DNA from: Lyophyllum atratum
Lineage: Eukaryota; Basidiomycota; Agaricomycetes; Agaricales; Lyophyllaceae
DNA: 64,000 bases
Direction of reading: 5' to 3'
Assembly: GCA_014905825.1 (NCBI GenBank)
Contig: JACGCN010000043.1
Span: 1 to 64,000 of the forward strand
Shown here: positions 35,859 through 45,722 of the stretch, in pieces
Position numbering within the stretch: position 1 is the stretch's first letter
How the letters are laid out: every line of letters starts with the position of its first letter
Translations under genes and position numbers: made by a program
The notes under the pieces: generated by a model
What the model saw: the letters and a program-made list of their open reading frames with translations, nothing else
The model's database searches: none
Told to the model about the DNA's origin: nothing

Positions 35859-36256
35859 GATGCGACCTCAACATGCTCCTTTCTGATCTCTTGATACTTC
35901 CTCGAATATTTGAGTCGAAGGGCGGAGTTGGTTGGTGTCGGAGACCTGGGTGGTGTCGCTGGAACGTGAACAGGCGCTAGCGTGGGGAATGCGCAGTGTG
36001 AGCGCGTATGTTGTTGTGAATTATGAGAGCTTGGAATTCCTGATTCCTCGCATGATCAGCTTTTGAGTTTTGACGCCTTGGTCAGGATTGAATGACCATT
36101 TCCCACTTACACAGGCATTTACGAAGACACAACTTGATTCGCACATATAAAAGCTGTGGCACAAGAGAAATATATATAGGTATACATCCACATCCACAAA
36201 TCAAACACGATGAAATACGTACCACTAGGACTATGTAGCAGTTTACTCACTGCAGA
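35859..36256. other. Intergenic, 3' flanks of UPF0014 copy 2 and FunK1 copy 1
   Basis: The right 130 bases (from about 36120) resemble the flank at 61715-61882 beside FunK1 copy 2 (shared pieces such as ACACAACTTGA and AGGTATACAT), so the FunK1 duplication extends beyond the coding region. Confidence 0.5.
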
Positions 36257-38590
36257 CTATTGCAGCAACGCGATCGCAGCGTGAACCGGTGCAAGAAGGT
36301 CATCGTGGGTCAAAAAGGTTGGGCGGAAGGGGTCGGAAGCCTTGTACACGAGGTATTGGAGAGTTGAGAAAAGATTGATGAGCGGGGGGCTCATGAAATT
36401 CTTGATTATGGCTTCGAGGTCTCCATATTTGGGAAATTTCAGACCATCTGAGTTACTCTGCCTCTGTCCAGCGATCTTCCTGGCAGTCGTTTGGCTAAAG
36501 CTCGAGCCAAATATCTCTTTAAGATCGGCAAATTGGGCCCGGGCCTCTGGCGGCGCGGATTTATCGGAAGCCCGACGGTGGAGACTGCGCAATACACAGT
36601 ATGACAGTACCCAGATAAAAGATTCGATGTCGTGTCGCGCTTGATGTACGGTATCACCGGAAGCGTCCAGAATCTGCACGGCCATGAACTGAGCAGTTCC
36701 CTATTTGATGCCTTGAGCTCAATAAGGGAAAATCCCGTATCTAAGATGACCTACCGTCATATTCGCGCCCCGTTGAACCGTAACCGTTGATGCAAACTTC
36801 GTGTGTGTACTGGTTGTCTCCTGTCTTTTGTAAAGGAAGCGCCCCTGATCATCGTACTTGTCCTTCGGACTGATAGTCCTCTTGACGGTCCTTTCGGGTT
36901 TGGTGAGGGACGAGCTTCCAACGCGGGCAAACTCCAGGTCGGTAATGAAGCCTCGGAATGAAGCGTTCGGATTTGCGGTGAGCAGGACGTTACCCGCGCT
37001 GATATCGCGGTGAAGGATGCCTTGATCGCACAGATCCTTGTGGGCTGAGGGGCGGTAAGAGAGCGTTGTGAGTGATGACTAACGAGCACCCACCTTTGAG
37101 GGCATCGCGGAAGCCCGTAAGCAGCTCACGGTCTGTCGTATACTCCCAGAGCGGTCTTCCGACAGTGCTAAGTACGAGACGGTGGAGAACGGGCGTCGGG
37201 GGATCAATCTCACCGACAGGGTGTCCGCGCAGATTCTGGACCGTGATGGGGTATCCGTCAATACAAACGTCACCACCGCATTCAAACTTGGCCAGTCCTT
37301 CAGGAGGCTGAGCGATCGACATGTAGATATCAGACTCAGGCGTCATGGCACTGCTGCGCCACGCCGTCTTCAAGACCATCTCATTCCCTCCAATACATGG
37401 CTGCTTGCCAACCTCCTCCACATACTCACAAACACGCCAGACGTTAGTGCCACGGCCCAACAAAGACAGAGATGTCCAAATCGGGGGCCCGATAGTGCAC
37501 CATCTGCGGGGATCTTTGCCAACAGATCTCACCACCGCGGAAGGGTACACTGGCACCTGGCGAGCATCAGTTATGCCAATGAGCCTCCGGGTCTCGTCAT
37601 CATCCAAAACGGTAACTGTAGGGTCGGATCCTAACTCTTGGATTGATAGATTGCACGCCATACTGCGCACCACGCGAATGAACACCTCAGTATCTTCAAA
37701 CATGTCATAGGCGGGGGAAAACGTGATACCCTCGCGATCGAAAATCCCAACACAGAATTCAGTTCCGGAGATGAGTATTCCGACACAGAAAAGCATGAAA
37801 GGCCGGCAGGACATGAAGAGACGCGCGTATTCGGCAGATTGAGTCACGATGCTGGGCACGGTGCCCGCCGTCGCAGGTTTGGGTCTTTGCTGGTTCGAAG
37901 GCTTTACTTCGCCAAACGCGTCCCGATCGCGCCATTTCTTCGATGTGGACGCGTTCACCCCATACGGGCTGATAATGATGTCGGGACTGCAGCTCTGGAA
38001 GCCAAATGTATGGGACTCCTGCGGTTTGAGCATTGTATCTGTCCTCTGGAAGCTACGAGGTGTGATAGCCTGGCCGAAGTTGGCTATGTAGTTGAACAAG
38101 CGCATCTGTGATGGGGAAGAGTCAGAGAACAGGAGTAGTAAGTCTCAAAAAATTGTACCAGAGGCTCATACATTTCCTGCTCTTCCTCTGATCCATGATT
38201 GCCGCTTGAATCCTCCCTCTCCGTGTCCTCGGCCTTCTCAAAGGCCTCCTCCGCCTTGTGAAGGGCCTCCCACTGCTCTAACTCCTCGACTTCCCGATCC
38301 GAAGCCCTTGCCGCCAGGACCTTCAGAGTTCCTATGTACTCTGCGTTAGCGGCCTTGAAGGATGCCACGCAGCTAGCGACGAAATCATCGTCGACTTTGT
38401 GAGTGCGCAAACGTTTAAACACGGCAGGATTGTCGTAAATCATTCTACTGGCGAGTTCTTTTTTGAGGGCATAATTATCATGAAGTAAATCGGATTCAAA
38501 GAGATACCTCGACGTGTCAGAAGAGGATGAGGAGTTGGAGCTCAGAATGTCACTGTCAGGGGAGATGTCGGACATGTTCAATATGTCCAT
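36257..38590 (-). CDS. FunK1-type protein kinase, copy 1 (5' end abuts a LINE)
   Basis: Member of the fungal-specific FunK1 kinase expansion of Agaricomycetes; substrates unknown. Exons: 38590-38159, 38105-37094, 37044-36755, 36700-36257, giving 725 aa from the last plausible ATG. The catalytic loop is ILHRDISAGNVLL (HRD about 493-495), followed by FITDLEFARV (a DLE in place of DFG) and, after an intron, TAQFMAVQILDASG with RHDIESFIWVLSYCVL, all typical of FunK1. The N-terminal acidic/Ser segment and EEEQEMYEPL precede a 53-nt intron whose counterpart in copy 2 is 54 nt. Beyond 38590 the sequence becomes LINE, so the native N-terminus and promoter may have been cut off. The antisense LINE ORF1 overlaps the first few codons. 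Without a transcript, expression is doubtful. Confidence 0.75.
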
Positions 38591-39830
38591 TGGCAATGGT
38601 GGCAATGCCGCCAGTGTCCCGTCCGCCCCGGCTCCTCTCGCGCCCACGGCCTCTTCTGATCGACGACTGACTCGACAGACTGAGCGCGTTGCGCGAGCCG
38701 CCATCTCCCGTACGAACTCGATGGAGTCCCTTATCGCGGCCCTCGACGATACACGCGACTCCTCTCTCACCGAGATCGGGGATGCTCCCCCCTCTGCCTC
38801 TGCGCCGCCCTCCAAAGGGAAAAGCAAGGCCACCACTTCTAGCCCCGATAAGCCTTCCCCCGTCGGCGGCTCCAGTGCTCGTGCTGCGCCAAAGACTGAA
38901 TCGGCCGCTGCTGGCATCCGCCGTCTTGATGGCAGCTACAACGTCCTAGCCGCTCGTGTCGACACCAACAGTGCGGAGCTGCTGGAGGAGCTTCAGACCC
39001 TCCGAGCCCACATTATCAGCCTTGCTGCCGACGTCGCCAACAACAGTCAACCCCCTGCTCCCTCGCCTCCCTCCTCAGAGCTCACCGTCGCGGTCAGCGA
39101 ACTCATTCGCTCCAACAACGACGCCGTTGCCGCTATCGGGGCCCTGCGAGCCGAAAACCAACAAATGCGCGACACCGTCCTTGCGTTCGACGCTCGGCTT
39201 GGACAGTTCGGGTACGGCCTCGACGACGCCAATCACCGCCTTGACCGCATCTCTGATGCCTTTGACCCCACTGTACCCGACTCCCCGCCTCTCCCCTCCA
39301 ATAAACGTCAGCGTACGTCGACGGGGACCATGGCCCGTGTACACGGTCAGCCATCCCTCCCTCCAATCGCCTTCACCCCTCAACCCGCTGCTGCCCCCTT
39401 CTACCCGGTCACTGGGCCTGTCCACCCTCCTCCGGCTGCAGCGGCCCCGTCGTGGGGTCATACCCACCAGCGTGGCGCCCCTGCTCCAGCACCGCCTGCC
39501 CCGGCCGTGTCTGTTGCACCTCCCACCTCGTCCCTTGGTCCTCCTGCTCCTGCTGTGCCGGGGCCTCCTCACAGCTCGAGCACCAACTTATTTGTCGAGG
39601 TTGGGTCTGTCAGTTGGGGAAAGAACATCACGGGCGAGTTCAAGGCCCTACTGCAACTCGTGCCCAAGCTTGGCCACATCTCGCGTCAGATACGTGCCCA
39701 TCGTGCTCGTCCAGGCTACCTCAAGGTTCAGTTCAACTCTAATATTGACGCTGCCTCGTTTATCGCCATTTGGAGTGCAGGGCCTCGCCCCGCTGGGTAT
39801 GAGAATGTCACGGCGCAGGCTTTAAATTAG
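38583..39830 (+). CDS. LINE ORF1, coiled-coil/RRM-like RNA-binding protein
   Basis: About 415 aa if started at the ATG at 38583; the frame is open back to 38514, but those codons are antisense to FunK1. Ala/Pro/Ser/Thr-rich throughout. A helical region (LEELQTLRAHIISLAADVAN; then VAAIGALRAENQQMRDTVLA) looks like a coiled coil. After a Pro/Ala linker, the last 80 residues (NLFVEVGSVSWGKNITGEFK; YLKVQFNSNIDAASFIAIW) read like an RRM-type fold. Coiled coil plus RRM is the plan of L1-type ORF1 proteins, which bind the element's RNA. There is no CCHC knuckle. Stop at 39830, 29 nt before ORF2. Confidence 0.6.
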   Translation: MSIGNGGNAASVPSAPAPLAPTASSDRRLTRQTERVARAAISRTNSMESLIAALDDTRDSSLTEIGDAPPSASAPPSKGKSKATTSSPDKPSPVGGSSARAAPKTESAAAGIRRLDGSYNVLAARVDTNSAELLEELQTLRAHIISLAADVANNSQPPAPSPPSSELTVAVSELIRSNNDAVAAIGALRAENQQMRDTVLAFDARLGQFGYGLDDANHRLDRISDAFDPTVPDSPPLPSNKRQRTSTGTMARVHGQPSLPPIAFTPQPAAAPFYPVTGPVHPPPAAAAPSWGHTHQRGAPAPAPPAPAVSVAPPTSSLGPPAPAVPGPPHSSSTNLFVEVGSVSWGKNITGEFKALLQLVPKLGHISRQIRAHRARPGYLKVQFNSNIDAASFIAIWSAGPRPAGYENVTAQALN

Positions 39831-39859
39831 AAGGGGTAGATGAGTTAGTAATACATAAC

Positions 39860-42396
39860 ATGTTATGTCCGCGACCACCTAGCATGCGTGTTACTCAAGT
39901 AACCAGTCCCTCCACGTCGTCATCGTCGACTCTATTGTTTAAGTCCTGGAACATTGGAGGCCGGCTAGCGATTGAACTCACCTGCCCTCACTTTCGTCGC
40001 TCTATACAAAAATATCATATCAACTTATTTCAAGAGACACATCTATCTGAGCTACAGCACGAATCCCTCTACATTCCTGAGGGCTACCGTGTTGTCTCTC
40101 TCGCCCGACCGTACAAACAATTATTTGCTCGCCCATGGGGAGGGGTCCTAGCCCTCATTAGGGACAAACTTTGCCTCAACTTCAGGAGCGACCTCTCAAG
40201 CCCAGATATTATGGTCCTTGAGTGCAATGAGTTCGTCTTAATTAATGCCTACATTCTCCCAGAGGATGCTCGCTGGGAACAGTTTACAGACATTGACCCC
40301 TTTGTAAAATTCTGTGAAACCCTGAACCTCGCTTCACACTTGGACAAACCACTGTTCATATTAGGTGATCTGAACGCACGTACAGGCGCATTATCACCCT
40401 CTCACCACATCAGAATCTCAGCTGATGCTGTTGTAAATACACGTGGCCGTGCACTCTTGGAGATCTGCCACGACATGAACCTCGAGATCATGAATGGTAA
40501 TACAACATATGGTGGAAGTGGGGACTATACCTCTATTCAGCCAATGGGAAGCTCAGTCATCGACTACCTCATTACAAACAACATCGGGACTGATCTCGTC
40601 TCCCGTTTTCAAGTCATGTCGTTGGCTGATGGTGAGAGAGACCATACGCCACTTGAACTGGATGTTGTAATACCTGAGCTTGAAGTGCCGCGTCGCAGAA
40701 AGCTTCCCAAGCCTTCTGCGTCAACCACCTCCGACTCTCCTCTGGTCACCCTCACTGATAGCCCCATTGACACGCTACTACAACAAGTGCTTGACTCTAA
40801 GGCAGACCTTCCCTCACGGACCCGACGGCTGTACGGTGAGGTAACAAAAACCTCACAACCAACGGATGTATATGTCGATGGCTCGTGTCATAACAATGGT
40901 CTGCCCCAGGCTCGTGCCGGGAGTGGCCTCTACTGGGGTGAGGCCAACCTGAGAAATGCAGCATACAGAGTCCCTGACGCTCAGACCAATAATCGAGGAG
41001 AGGTTTTTGCTATACTTAAGGCACTACAACTGTCGCACAGTGATGAGACCTTGCATATATTCTCAGACTCTGAGTACGCGATGGAAACAATTGCTCTTCG
41101 TGGAGCTGCAAAAGCAGCTCATGGCTGGAAAATAGTCAATGGTGACCTGTTTAAGGACATTGCTACCCTCCTCCACTCCAGAGAAGCAGCTGTTGTCTTC
41201 AGTCAAGTAAAAGGGCATAGTGACAATGCGAGACATGATGAAGCAGACAGATTGGCAAATGCTGGTGCATTGCTTGAACCTGTCCCACCTTATTGCCCTC
41301 TTATACAAGTCATTCCCCGGACTAGGCCAATTATAGTGTCCTCTGATAAGGTCACATATATTCCATTAAAACCAAAAGGTCTCCCTCCCCCTCCGGAACC
41401 TCAACGTCTGGGTAGTCACAGAAATCGTACCTCAACACATGAAAGGCAAATAGAGCAGAGAGCGCTCATACTAGATGCCAAGACTGAAAAAGATTTCTGG
41501 ATCACGTCCAAGAAGATTATGGGTTCCAAGCAAATGCACGCAGATATCTCGGCTAGTACTCTTAAAGAAGTCTTTGAACTGCGCATGAACCCAATCATTC
41601 CGATACCACTGTCTTTCAACAAAGAGAGGCGTGAGCTAAATCAAGCTATGGCGAACGCTATGCCAAAACGAACAGTTGATACCACCCCAGAACAATTCTT
41701 CTCTGCACCAATAACAGAGGACGAAATTGAGGCCGCTAAGGAGCACTTCCATGACCACTCTGCTGCTAAAAGTGCTTTTGGGTTAGATAAAGTTGGCTTT
41801 GCTGAGCTTGAAGAAATTGACAATGACCAGCTATGTTTGCTGCTCAATGAATGTCTACACAGTCTCGATGCCCCCTCTACTTGGTTAACAGCAGCTCTGG
41901 TTGCAATCATAAAAAGAGGGAAGGACAAAAATGATCCAAGGGAATATCGTGCTATTGGCCTCGAAAGTGTACTACTTAAGCTTATGACACTAATTATTCA
42001 CAAAAGGATAACAGCATGGTGCCTAGCGCGTGACCTCCTCCCCCCATCTCAAAATGGGTTCAGGGAGGGTTTCCGAACTAATGACAACGTCTTCATCTTG
42101 AGGTGCGCCATTGAGCGAGCTCGTGAACAAGGTGTTTCCCTGTATGTTGTCTTTGCGGATATCAGCAATGCTTTCCCATCTACTGAGCAAGCCACACTAT
42201 GGCTGAAAATGCGCAAAATGGGTGCAAATGGACACATATTTGACTGGTTGCGTATGTTGTACCAAAAAATGTCGTATGTTGTCAAACACCGGTCAGAACT
42301 GTCTCCCGCATTTCTTGCGACAATTGGCATTCTGATTGGCGACAACTCCTCTCCTATACTATGGACCCTATACATGGCTGATTTTCATCTGGACCC
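39860..42396 (+). pseudogene. LINE ORF2, N-terminal part: endonuclease, RNase H, RT motifs up to B
   Basis: The first 845 codons and two bases of a 1293-aa ORF2. About residues 30-265 form an APE-type endonuclease: FKSWNIGG, LFQETHLSE, FILGDLNARTG, IDYLITNNIG, DHTPLELDV. Residues about 335-465 form an RNase H: DVYVDGSCHNNG, NNRGEVFAILKAL, IFSDSEYAMETI and HDEADRLANAG. The reverse transcriptase starts near 560, with YRAIGLESVLLKL, QNGFREGFRTNDNVF, motif A FADISNAFPS and motif B-like ILIGDNSSPILWTLYMADF. The RNase H sits before the RT rather than after it, which is unusual. The frame is intact until the LTR element inserted in the codon after HLD; the chance stop 42410-42412 lies in the LTR. 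Confidence 0.85.
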
Positions 42397-42863
42397 TGTG
42401 ATACGGCCGTAATATATATCTTCTCGCGTGAGGAAGTCTTACGTCGGGGAGCGCTTGGAGCGCTCCTAGACCTCGAGCCACCTGCCCTGTCGTGGGCGCA
42501 GCATCGAGGTCGCTCTCGAGCCACATGCCCGATTAAGGGCGCAGCGTCGAGAGGGTGCCATGTAACCCATGGCTTGGGGCGGTATGACCCGACGCCGGGG
42601 CTCTGTGGACCTGGGCCAGGTGAGTTGTCACCCTACCCAGGGTCCACGAAGCCGTCCTGGAGTCGGGGGGGTCGCACCGTTCACCGTTCACGCTGGTCGA
42701 GTAGTCGATGGTGAAAGGGGTGATAGTATTAGTGCGTGTCTATCACAGACACGCGTACAGCAGTTTTGAGTATGTAATGTAAATATGTACAAACAAAGGG
42801 CCCCGGCCCGATCGAACACGCGAATGAGTGGGCGCGGGTATATCTGAATACACCGCCGTCACA
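42397..42863 (-). repeat. LTR (downstream, 3' relative to element)
   Basis: 467 bp, identical by eye to 55029-55495. On the minus strand it starts TGTGACGG and ends ATCACA. It contains two diverged tandem copies of a unit beginning CTCGAGCCAC and ending TCGAG, each with dyad ends. Confidence 0.95.
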
Positions 42864-42875
42864 GTGCCCCCCCGC
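42864..42875 (-). other. Putative polypurine tract
   Basis: On the minus strand GCGGGGGGGCAC lies immediately before the downstream LTR, the position where plus-strand DNA synthesis is primed. Purine-rich but with a terminal CAC, so only probable. Confidence 0.4.
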
Positions 42876-42951
42876 GTGCAAGATCGAGGCAAGGATCAGA
42901 CCCCAATGAGCAGAAAAGAAAACATGCGCAGCGCCAAAAAAAACGAACGAC

Positions 42952-45717
42952 TCAACCCGCGTGCCCCGCACCGCCGTCATCGCCCCCCTGATCGCCAGAA
43001 TCGGCCGCCCTCGAATAATCCCAAAGACCCTCGCGCTTCAATCTAGCAATGCGCCGACGCTGGTTGGCACGTTGCCGCCGGGGAGGGTTGACTGGCGGTG
43101 CTGGGGGACCCCCAAATGTCGTGCCCACAGCCGATGGACCCGCAACGGTGTCTCCTACGCGCTCGCCCAGAGTCACCTGCATGCGCCTAATAAGGGGGGG
43201 CGGCGCGGGTGCAGGGACCGAAAAGGGGGCGGCAAGAAGACGTTCCGCCAAAGGCAGCGGATGGGAGAGGCGCGCGTCCAACGGCGGAGGCGGGTGAGTG
43301 AGGCGATCCACCAGCGCAGATCCGGAGGCAGGTTCCACGGAGCCGGTTGGAACGGACTGACCATACTGTGCCAAAAGGGCGGTGGTCAGCCGAGCGAGGT
43401 CCGCCAGCGTCTCCGCCGAGAAGGATGGTACCGGTACAGGGGCAGGCAGCGACACAGGAGCTCCTGACGTCGAGGGTGCCCGATGCGGACCGCTAGAGTA
43501 GGACCGAGCGGAACGAGAACGGGAGAGGCGAACCCTCGGCTCGCGGCGACTATAACCAGAATCGTAGGAGGCGGGGGAGCGGCTTGGGTACCGGCGAGGA
43601 CTGCGGGACCGTCCACGACCCCAGCGAGGAGGAGTAGGGGACCTACGACGAGGGGACAAGCGAAACGTCCGACGTGGCGATCGCTCACGGGAAGAAGGCC
43701 CCCGTCGAGAACGTGCTTCCCAACCCGGCAGGCTCGACATGCGCTCAGCCGGAGGGGAGTAACCCCGACGACGGGGCCGATACGCAGGGGTAACGCGACG
43801 ATCAGGCGAGCGACGGCGCCGGGGAGGAGATGGGGATGGGCGGGCAGGGCGAGGAGGGGAGCCGCGCCGAACCGACGATAGCGAGCGACGACGAACCGAC
43901 GACAAGGAACGACGACGAACAGACGACAGGGAGCGACGACGCACAGACGACGCCGGGGAGGGGCGAGAAGGCGTAGCCGCAGCAGCAACTGGGGTGGGGG
44001 ACCGGGAGGCTGTTGTCGTCGTCGTTGAAGTCCCCGCAGCCAACTGTGCCTGGATGAACTCCTCAGCCTCGACGGAGACCAACTCGGTAGCCCCTCTAGG
44101 GGGGGCGGACAGTCGCTGGAAGGTGGTGCGAAGGAGGTCTGCACCCTCCTGATTGGTGAGCGACACCCACACCGTCTGGCGGTACATCGTACTTGACTGG
44201 ACGCAGTCGACGATGTGGATCTCCGGGTGGCCTTTTGCGATGTCGAACAGCGCGTCACGCATCTCCGTCCAGGGAACGTTGGGGGCAAAATCTCCTGAGC
44301 GGAGATATGCCTTCGCCAACGGCAGGGACGCAGCTGTTGGAGCTCCTGCTACCCAGGGTTCATCGTAGTCGTCGTCCGAACCCCATGAGAGCTTCACCGA
44401 CTCCGATGAGTACCTTCGGGGCGGGGGGCGCAGTGGTTTGGGAGGGCTTGCCATGACGGCATCCTGATCCGTGGTTACACGAGGCGGGCTCTGCATCTCA
44501 GTGTCTAACAGCGGGGAAGAGCCCTGCAGCATCGCGGTCTCTGTTAGGGCAACGGGCGTGACGGCACCCAGGAGAGGGAGCTTGTCGGCGGGCGGTGGAG
44601 TTGGTTCGCGCAGAGGCACAATGCCCTTCCCCGGGAAGGCTGAGCCGTATACCCAAGAGGAGGAGGCAACTTGTTTCACCTTCCCTTGGGATCCCACCTT
44701 CTCCCAGTAAGAACCCCGAGGCGCTGGCCACCCATATACTCCGGTATTGGATACGAGGCCCGGAAGCGCAGGAATCTTCTGCTCAGAGTACAGCTCACGA
44801 CGGAGATGTCGGTCATACACTGCGTGCCCTTCGTCGTCGGAGTCGAGGTCCTTTGCGCTGGAGATTTTGACGAAATGACCGTCGCCATCGTCGAGGAATT
44901 TGGTCCAATTACCCGTTTGGTTGCGCGTGCTGTAAACGGGAGGCGGCTTGATCCAGGCGACGCGTCCTTCGTACAAACGCTCGACTCGAGGTTCCGGGGC
45001 TAGGAGGGTAGGTTGCACAGGAGGCCACTCATCAGGGTCGGCAACGGGGGTGGCCTCACGGATGGGCTCCTGTCTGGCAGCAGACGGTACACGACGAACG
45101 GTGAACCCTGTCTGATCTGCTACCCAACCGAACGCTAACGGGGCAGCGACGAACTCCTTGCCACCTAGAGATGGGACAGCAGGATGAGGGCGAGGTGCCA
45201 CAAATGGGGCGATTGCCGAGCCATTGCTCAAGGCGATCTCGTCATATTCCGTCGTTCGAAGCAGCTCAGCTTCAGTGCCAGCTACCCACGACTCGCGGGT
45301 GTCGCGAGAGGTGGTCCACACCCATTCATCTAGCGGTTCGAGTTCGCGCACCATGAAGCAAGGGACCCCCTGGCTCATCAGCCATAAAGCATCGTCCCCT
45401 CGGTTTCCGTTGATCCATGCGCCTATAAATCCCTCGTTAGCGGGGAGCACGCCTTCGACCTTCAGGCGCGCCTTCGCCGTCGCCCAATTCTCGTGCAGTC
45501 GCTCAACGAACTCCAGCCAGGCGGACTGTTCCTTCATTCCTCGCTGCACCTCAGTGCAGAGGTCGACAGCTTCCTCGTAAGTGGGGCATTCACCCAGCGA
45601 TCGAACTTGATCAAGAGAGGGCAGGGTCGGTCGCGTATCCCAGTAGTTGGTGTAGGAATTTTGCAGGCGGGCCCGCGCATCGATAGCAGCGGCCAACAGC
45701 TCCGCGCGTTTCACCAT
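42952..45717 (-). CDS. Chromovirus extra ORF3, 921-aa protein with Arg/Ser repeat
   Basis: Lies in the envelope position downstream of pol, but has no signal peptide or membrane segment. I recognise no family. Residues 1-130 are helical and Trp-containing (SYTNYWDTRPTLPSLDQVRS; AWLEFVERLHENW). The middle is Pro-rich with an acidic block (DLDSDDEGHAVYDRHLRREL) and a further globular-looking part (IHIVDCVQSSTMYRQTVWVS; GADLLRTTFQRLSAPPRGA). Residues about 586-740 form an Arg/Ser domain, starting with four near-identical copies of an eight-residue unit (SSVRRRSL) and continuing with SP and RS dipeptides. The C-terminus is basic (RRQRANQRRRIARLKREGLW). This suggests a nuclear, RNA- or splicing-linked protein. 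The frame is open for 2.8 kb, so it is under selection or very young. It starts 5 nt after the stop of the preceding ORF. Confidence 0.8.
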   Translation of the reverse strand: MVKRAELLAAAIDARARLQNSYTNYWDTRPTLPSLDQVRSLGECPTYEEAVDLCTEVQRGMKEQSAWLEFVERLHENWATAKARLKVEGVLPANEGFIGAWINGNRGDDALWLMSQGVPCFMVRELEPLDEWVWTTSRDTRESWVAGTEAELLRTTEYDEIALSNGSAIAPFVAPRPHPAVPSLGGKEFVAAPLAFGWVADQTGFTVRRVPSAARQEPIREATPVADPDEWPPVQPTLLAPEPRVERLYEGRVAWIKPPPVYSTRNQTGNWTKFLDDGDGHFVKISSAKDLDSDDEGHAVYDRHLRRELYSEQKIPALPGLVSNTGVYGWPAPRGSYWEKVGSQGKVKQVASSSWVYGSAFPGKGIVPLREPTPPPADKLPLLGAVTPVALTETAMLQGSSPLLDTEMQSPPRVTTDQDAVMASPPKPLRPPPRRYSSESVKLSWGSDDDYDEPWVAGAPTAASLPLAKAYLRSGDFAPNVPWTEMRDALFDIAKGHPEIHIVDCVQSSTMYRQTVWVSLTNQEGADLLRTTFQRLSAPPRGATELVSVEAEEFIQAQLAAGTSTTTTTASRSPTPVAAAATPSRPSPASSVRRRSLSSVRRRSLSSVRRRSLSSVRRGSPPRPARPSPSPPRRRRSPDRRVTPAYRPRRRGYSPPAERMSSLPGWEARSRRGPSSRERSPRRTFRLSPRRRSPTPPRWGRGRSRSPRRYPSRSPASYDSGYSRREPRVRLSRSRSARSYSSGPHRAPSTSGAPVSLPAPVPVPSFSAETLADLARLTTALLAQYGQSVPTGSVEPASGSALVDRLTHPPPPLDARLSHPLPLAERLLAAPFSVPAPAPPPLIRRMQVTLGERVGDTVAGPSAVGTTFGGPPAPPVNPPRRQRANQRRRIARLKREGLWDYSRAADSGDQGGDDGGAGHAG

Positions 45718-45722
45718 TGCAG

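Larger units (their letters stand above)
38583..42396 (+). mobile_element. LINE retrotransposon, 5' part
   Basis: Non-LTR element with two ORFs on the plus strand. It is split at 42396/55496 by the LTR element and ends at a (TAC)7 tail (57083). The 5' boundary is uncertain, somewhere near 38583-38700: to the left the sequence is FunK1 coding on the other strand. I could not find a target duplication matching the 3' flank. Confidence 0.75.

Noticed and set aside
38146..38158. Apparent one-base frameshift in FunK1 copy 1
   Set aside because: Falls within a likely GT-AG intron shared with copy 2, so the frame of the spliced product is unaffected.
42569..42769. 66-codon ORF present twice (also at 55201-55401)
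   Set aside because: Entirely inside the LTRs; duplicated only because the LTRs are, and no coding signature.
43850..43975. CRISPR-like repeat array
   Set aside because: The periodicity is a 24-nt coding repeat (SSVRRRSL) without unique spacers, in a eukaryotic genome.
43386..44288. 300-codon minus-strand ORF in another frame of the chromovirus
   Set aside because: Shadow of the Arg/Ser-rich ORF3; its Arg/Leu/Pro content follows from the repeat codons shifted by one.
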